From: Deltaproteobacteria bacterium
Lineage (GTDB): Bacteria > Desulfobacterota > Desulfarculia > Adiutricales > Adiutricaceae
Direction of reading: 5' to 3'
DNA: 7,809 bases
Assembly (NCBI GenBank): GCA_031269135.1
Contig: JAISZP010000157.1
Coordinates: 1 to 7,809, forward strand
Each line of letters opens with the position of its first letter. Within the stretch, counting starts at the first letter, position 1. Positions 5,375 through 7,809 of this stretch are shown piece by piece. The position numbers and the translations under genes are program-made. The notes under the pieces are model-generated. The model made no database searches and had not been told where the DNA came from. It saw only the letters and a program-made list of their open reading frames with translations.

Positions 5375-6298
5375 ATGCCGCCGAAGCTTTACCTGGCCCT
5401 GATTGCCGCAGCCGTTTTAAACCTCGATCGGCATTGTCTCGGACAGATTGCTTTGTCGAGACCTCTGGTGACGGGCCTTTTAGTCGGGCTTATCTTGGAA
5501 CTCCCCGCCGTAGGGGCGTTGATGGGAATGTGGGCGGAACTTCTCTGGTTGACGAGATCTCCCTTGGGCGGCCTCATTCCCCCCAACGGAGGCTTGGCCG
5601 TCTCCAGCGCTCTGATTGCCCTCTTTATGATGACATACAACGACTGGGCGCCCGGAGCGGCGCCGCCCTCGACGATTTCCTTCAGCTTTGCGGGCATCGA
5701 TTGGCCGCTGATGGCCCTTGCCTTTACAGCCGTCATTCCGCTGGCCCATTCGGCGACGATGATAGAAAAAGTGGTCAGAGTCGCAGCCGATCGCTTTTCG
5801 GAAAACCTGAACATAGCAATAGCGAAGCGCTGCGCGGCTCATCCGTCGAATCATTCGGAGCCTGCTTTGGAGCCTCTAGAACATTCGGGTCATTTAGACC
5901 ATTTAGGCCATTTAGAACATTTGGACAATCAAGGCCATTTAGACCATTCGGACCATTTGAATGCTTCAGCGCCGTCGGAGTCTTCAAATCATTCAGCCTC
6001 TCGGCATCGGCATTCAAACTCGATTTGCTCTCTGAGGCCGGTTTTATTAAGCTTGCTTTTGACCCTTGCGCTGAGCGCGGCGTTTTTGATTTTTGGAAGC
6101 GCCCTTTTGACTTTCTTCTTAATCCTATCCCGGGAATTCGTTCCCGCTTTCCTATGGCTAATGCTCGGCAAGGCCGCTCCTTTTATCCCTATAATAGGTT
6201 TGGCGCTTATGACCGAACACTTGAAAGGCTCTAAGGCGATTATTTACCTATTCGCATTGACGGCGACTTTTTTAGCGTTGACCCAGATCAACTCATGA
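5375..6298 (+). CDS. PTS mannose-family EIIC membrane protein with a His-rich loop
   Basis: A 307-residue inner-membrane protein of the EIIC-Man/Sor family, the substrate-binding channel subunit in complete systems. Family blocks are LDRHCLGQIALSRPLVTGLLVG (residues 17-38), the WAELLWL helix (53-59) and GGLIPPNGG (65-73). Hydrophobic segments lie at about 4-16, 29-59, 74-87, 109-125, 222-252, 254-280 and 287-303. Residues 151-218 form an unusual hydrophilic loop with 13 histidines, the core being H-L-D type triplets encoded by tandem 9-nt repeats. This loop explains why the protein is about 45-55 residues longer than most family members, which are near 250-265. The ATG is preceded by AGGA (5361-5364) at ten bases. 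The stop overlaps the rimI start as ATGA. No EIID gene, normally the obligate partner, follows. Confidence 0.88.
   Translation: MPPKLYLALIAAAVLNLDRHCLGQIALSRPLVTGLLVGLILELPAVGALMGMWAELLWLTRSPLGGLIPPNGGLAVSSALIALFMMTYNDWAPGAAPPSTISFSFAGIDWPLMALAFTAVIPLAHSATMIEKVVRVAADRFSENLNIAIAKRCAAHPSNHSEPALEPLEHSGHLDHLGHLEHLDNQGHLDHSDHLNASAPSESSNHSASRHRHSNSICSLRPVLLSLLLTLALSAAFLIFGSALLTFFLILSREFVPAFLWLMLGKAAPFIPIIGLALMTEHLKGSKAIIYLFALTATFLALTQINS
5882..5962 (+). repeat. Nine 9-nt tandem repeats encoding H-x-x triplets
   Basis: Nine in-frame units of nine bases run head to tail with the consensus CATTTAGAC. Variants are CATTCGGGT, CATTTAGGC, CATTTAGAA, CATTTGGAC, AATCAAGGC, CATTCGGAC and CATTTGAAT. They encode HSG, HLD, HLG, HLE, HLD, NQG, HLD, HSD and HLN inside EIIC (residues 170-196). 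All 13 histidine codons of the surrounding loop are CAT. The unit is a multiple of three, so copy-number changes would keep the frame. Confidence 0.9.
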
Positions 6299-6906
6299 TT
6301 GAATTTCAAGTCGATTACGCCGACTTGCTTTTAGTCGGAACTATCACCCAAAACGCAAACATTCAAGGCGACGACGATTGTATGGCCGACTCCTGCGCTG
6401 CTTCGCGTCTATCAGAAGATGATCCGCATCGACTCGTCGCTCTGACGAGGGTCAATTCATCGGATTTGGACCAGCTTATAATCATAGAACGACTGTGCAC
6501 CGCCGACGGCTGGACGGCGGACAATTTTTTGGAAGAATTCGATAGAAGCTTTTCCATTAAACTGGGACTCCGGCAAGCCGAAAACCTTTTGGCCTACGTT
6601 TTCTTTTGGCTCATCGCTCCGGAGGCCTTTCTCATGAAATTGAACGTCCACCCTCGCCGCCAAGGATGCGGACTGGGAAAAAGACTGCTCGGCGACGCCA
6701 TTGAATTTTCCAAAAGGGCCAAGGCCACTCAGATGCATCTCGAAGTGCGGATAGGCAACACGCCTGCCCAAAAACTCTACGAAAAATTCGGCTTCGTCAC
6801 GACGAACATTAGAGAAAACTACTATAGTCAAGGTCGACACGCGGCCCTTATGACCTTAAATTTGGATTCCAAAATTCAAAGCTCTGATTTATGCGGTTCA
6901 AGCTGA
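6295..6906 (+). CDS. rimI: RimI-like GNAT N-acetyltransferase
   Basis: A 203-residue GNAT-fold acetyltransferase. RimI acetylates the N-terminal alanine of ribosomal protein bS18 with acetyl-CoA. Residues 48-190 cover the domain. The acetyl-CoA loop is VHPRRQGCGLGKRLL (118-132). The RimI-type signature LEVRIGNTPAQKLYEKFGF (149-167) carries the candidate catalytic Glu150 and Tyr162, and NYY is at 175-177. An extra acidic, low-complexity segment of about 45 residues precedes the domain. The ATG at 6295 overlaps the EIIC stop as ATGA and has no Shine-Dalgarno sequence, consistent with translational coupling. Met30 (6382) has AAGG about 12 bases upstream and would give 174 residues, nearer the usual 150-160. 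Either start is possible. The substrate is inferred from the signature only; another protein N-acetyltransferase is possible. Confidence 0.82.
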   Translation: MIEFQVDYADLLLVGTITQNANIQGDDDCMADSCAASRLSEDDPHRLVALTRVNSSDLDQLIIIERLCTADGWTADNFLEEFDRSFSIKLGLRQAENLLAYVFFWLIAPEAFLMKLNVHPRRQGCGLGKRLLGDAIEFSKRAKATQMHLEVRIGNTPAQKLYEKFGFVTTNIRENYYSQGRHAALMTLNLDSKIQSSDLCGSS

Positions 6907-6918
6907 TTTATGAAGTTC
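6884..6918 (+). repeat. Short direct repeat across the rimI stop codon
   Basis: CTGATTTATGCGGTTC (6884-6899) and CTGATTTATGAAGTTC (6903-6918) differ at two of 16 positions and have a period of 19. The rimI stop codon TGA (6904-6906) lies in the second copy, so the last residues of RimI come from the first copy. Confidence 0.5.
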
Positions 6919-6989
6919 CAATAGGCCCTTTGCGATTTTCTTTTCTTTTTTCTCTTCCGTCACGCAATCATTAACCAGGATTTACAAGG

Positions 6990-7809
6990 ATGCCCGAAAC
7001 CATACTGGTCGTCGATGATGAAAAAGATATCAGGCTGACTCTGGGAGGACTCTTGGCCGACGAGGGGTACCTCATCTCTCAGGCATCCTCTAAGGCCGAG
7101 GCCTTGGAGCGTTTGGACGTCTCCGCCCCTGGACTGGTCATTTTGGATCTGTGGATGGGCGGAGCGGAGCAAGGATTCGACGTCTTGGACAAGATCAGGG
7201 AAGATTACCCCATGATTCCGGTGGTGGTCATCTCGGGCCACGGCAACATCGAAACGGCGCTTAAAGCCGTTCGCAACGGCGCCTTCGACTTCATCGAAAA
7301 ACCTCTATCGGCCGATAAACTGCTTCTTTCCGTGCAAAGAGCTTTAAGCTTCAAAAGACTTCAGACGGAAAACCAGATCCTGAAGACCAAAAGCCAACCA
7401 ACGGGCCTGCTCACATCTAAAAGCCCAATCATGATGGAACTGATAGACACCATCCAAAAAGTCGCCCCCACCCCGGCTTCAGTCATCATCGGCGGAGAAA
7501 ACGGGGTCGGCAAAGAGCTGGTCGCCCACACCATCCACGCCCTATCCCAGAGATCCGACCGCCCGATGATCGAGCTTAACTGCGCCGCCATCCCCGAAGA
7601 ACTCGTCGAAAGCGAACTTTTCGGCCATGAAAAGGGGGCCTTCACGGGCGCCGACCGCCGTCGGCAAGGCCGATTCGACATGGCCAACCACTCCACCCTC
7701 TTTCTTGATGAAATCGCCGACATGAGTCTAAAGACCCAGGCCAAGATCTTAAGGATCTTGCAGGAACAAAAATTTGAAAGAGTCGGAGGGACCAAGACCA
7801 TTGAAGTCG
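6990..7809 (+). CDS. NtrX-like sigma-54 response regulator, 3' end cut by window
   Basis: The first 273 codons of a transcriptional activator that uses sigma-54 RNA polymerase when phosphorylated by a partner histidine kinase. Residues 1-118 are a receiver domain with acidic pair Asp9/Asp10, phospho-acceptor Asp53 in LVILDLWM, Ser82 in VVVISGHG and Lys104 in EKPL. After a linker of about 25 residues the AAA+ domain begins: Walker A GENGVGKE (169-176), ELFGHEKGAFTGA (209-221) with the sigma-54 contact loop, and Walker B TLFLDEIADM (236-245). The window ends inside this domain, so the DNA-binding helix-turn-helix is not seen. The LDLW, SGHG and EKPL wording and the APTPASVII linker resemble NtrX more than NtrC. 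AGGA (6977-6980) lies nine bases before the ATG. The gap of 83 bases after rimI contains a pyrimidine-rich tract but no hairpin terminator. Confidence 0.93.
   Translation, partial: MPETILVVDDEKDIRLTLGGLLADEGYLISQASSKAEALERLDVSAPGLVILDLWMGGAEQGFDVLDKIREDYPMIPVVVISGHGNIETALKAVRNGAFDFIEKPLSADKLLLSVQRALSFKRLQTENQILKTKSQPTGLLTSKSPIMMELIDTIQKVAPTPASVIIGGENGVGKELVAHTIHALSQRSDRPMIELNCAAIPEELVESELFGHEKGAFTGADRRRQGRFDMANHSTLFLDEIADMSLKTQAKILRILQEQKFERVGGTKTIEV

Noticed and set aside
5775..6017. Minus-strand ORF with an asparagine/glycine/leucine repeat
   Set aside because: It is the antisense reading of the His-rich repeat in EIIC. It has no family features and no ribosome-binding site I could see.
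5173..6234. A 353-codon plus-strand ORF overlapping EIIB and EIIC in the third frame, with an RPF/FGP-type repeat segment
   Set aside because: Both other frames carry clear PTS family proteins with conserved motifs. This frame's repeat is just the 9-nt His-codon repeat read out of frame, and its composition (many Arg, Pro, Ser) is typical of a shadow frame.

Overview
The window reads as chromosomal DNA of a Gram-negative bacterium, most likely a deltaproteobacterium (Desulfobacterota in the wide sense). The reasons are gene content and order: a long-form ribosome hibernation factor, a PtsN-type EIIA, RapZ, mannose-family PTS proteins, and an NtrX-like sigma-54 activator. This assignment rests on family knowledge and not on a database search.

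Layout. Positions 1-1038 hold no gene I can name. The stretch looks more AT-rich than the genes and has stops in every long frame. It contains a TGGA tetranucleotide repeat inside a 59-codon ORF, several imperfect direct repeats and small palindromes, and looks like decayed or intergenic DNA. A DUF1178 zinc-ribbon gene follows on the minus strand (1039-1494) with a near-consensus sigma-70 promoter (1575-1603). Divergent from it, on the plus strand, is hpf (1880-2440). A 370-base gap follows, with a 9-bp inverted repeat, a perfect -10 box and a clear intrinsic terminator (2685-2723). Next come ptsN (2811-3275) and rapZ (3303-4175), then a 218-base gap with a candidate promoter, then EIIA-Man (4394-4807), EIIB-Man (4866-5357), EIIC-Man (5375-6298) and rimI (6295-6906). 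The right edge cuts an NtrX-like response regulator (6990 onward).

How the genes fit together. The plus-strand genes form a PTS-linked regulatory and housekeeping cluster. PtsN and EIIA-Man each keep their phospho-histidine, EIIB keeps its RIDxxLIHGQ histidine, and RapZ keeps its P-loop and C-terminal GCTGGQHRSV block. EIIC is membrane-bound, but no EIID partner, HPr or enzyme I is present in the window, so sugar transport by this set is not assured. rpoN, which often precedes hpf, is also absent.

The most unusual features are a 13-histidine loop inside EIIC, built from nine 9-nt repeats that encode H-x-x triplets, and three 15-nt repeats at the 5' end of ptsN that multiply its possible start codons. 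I found no evidence for a complete new defence or mobile system here.
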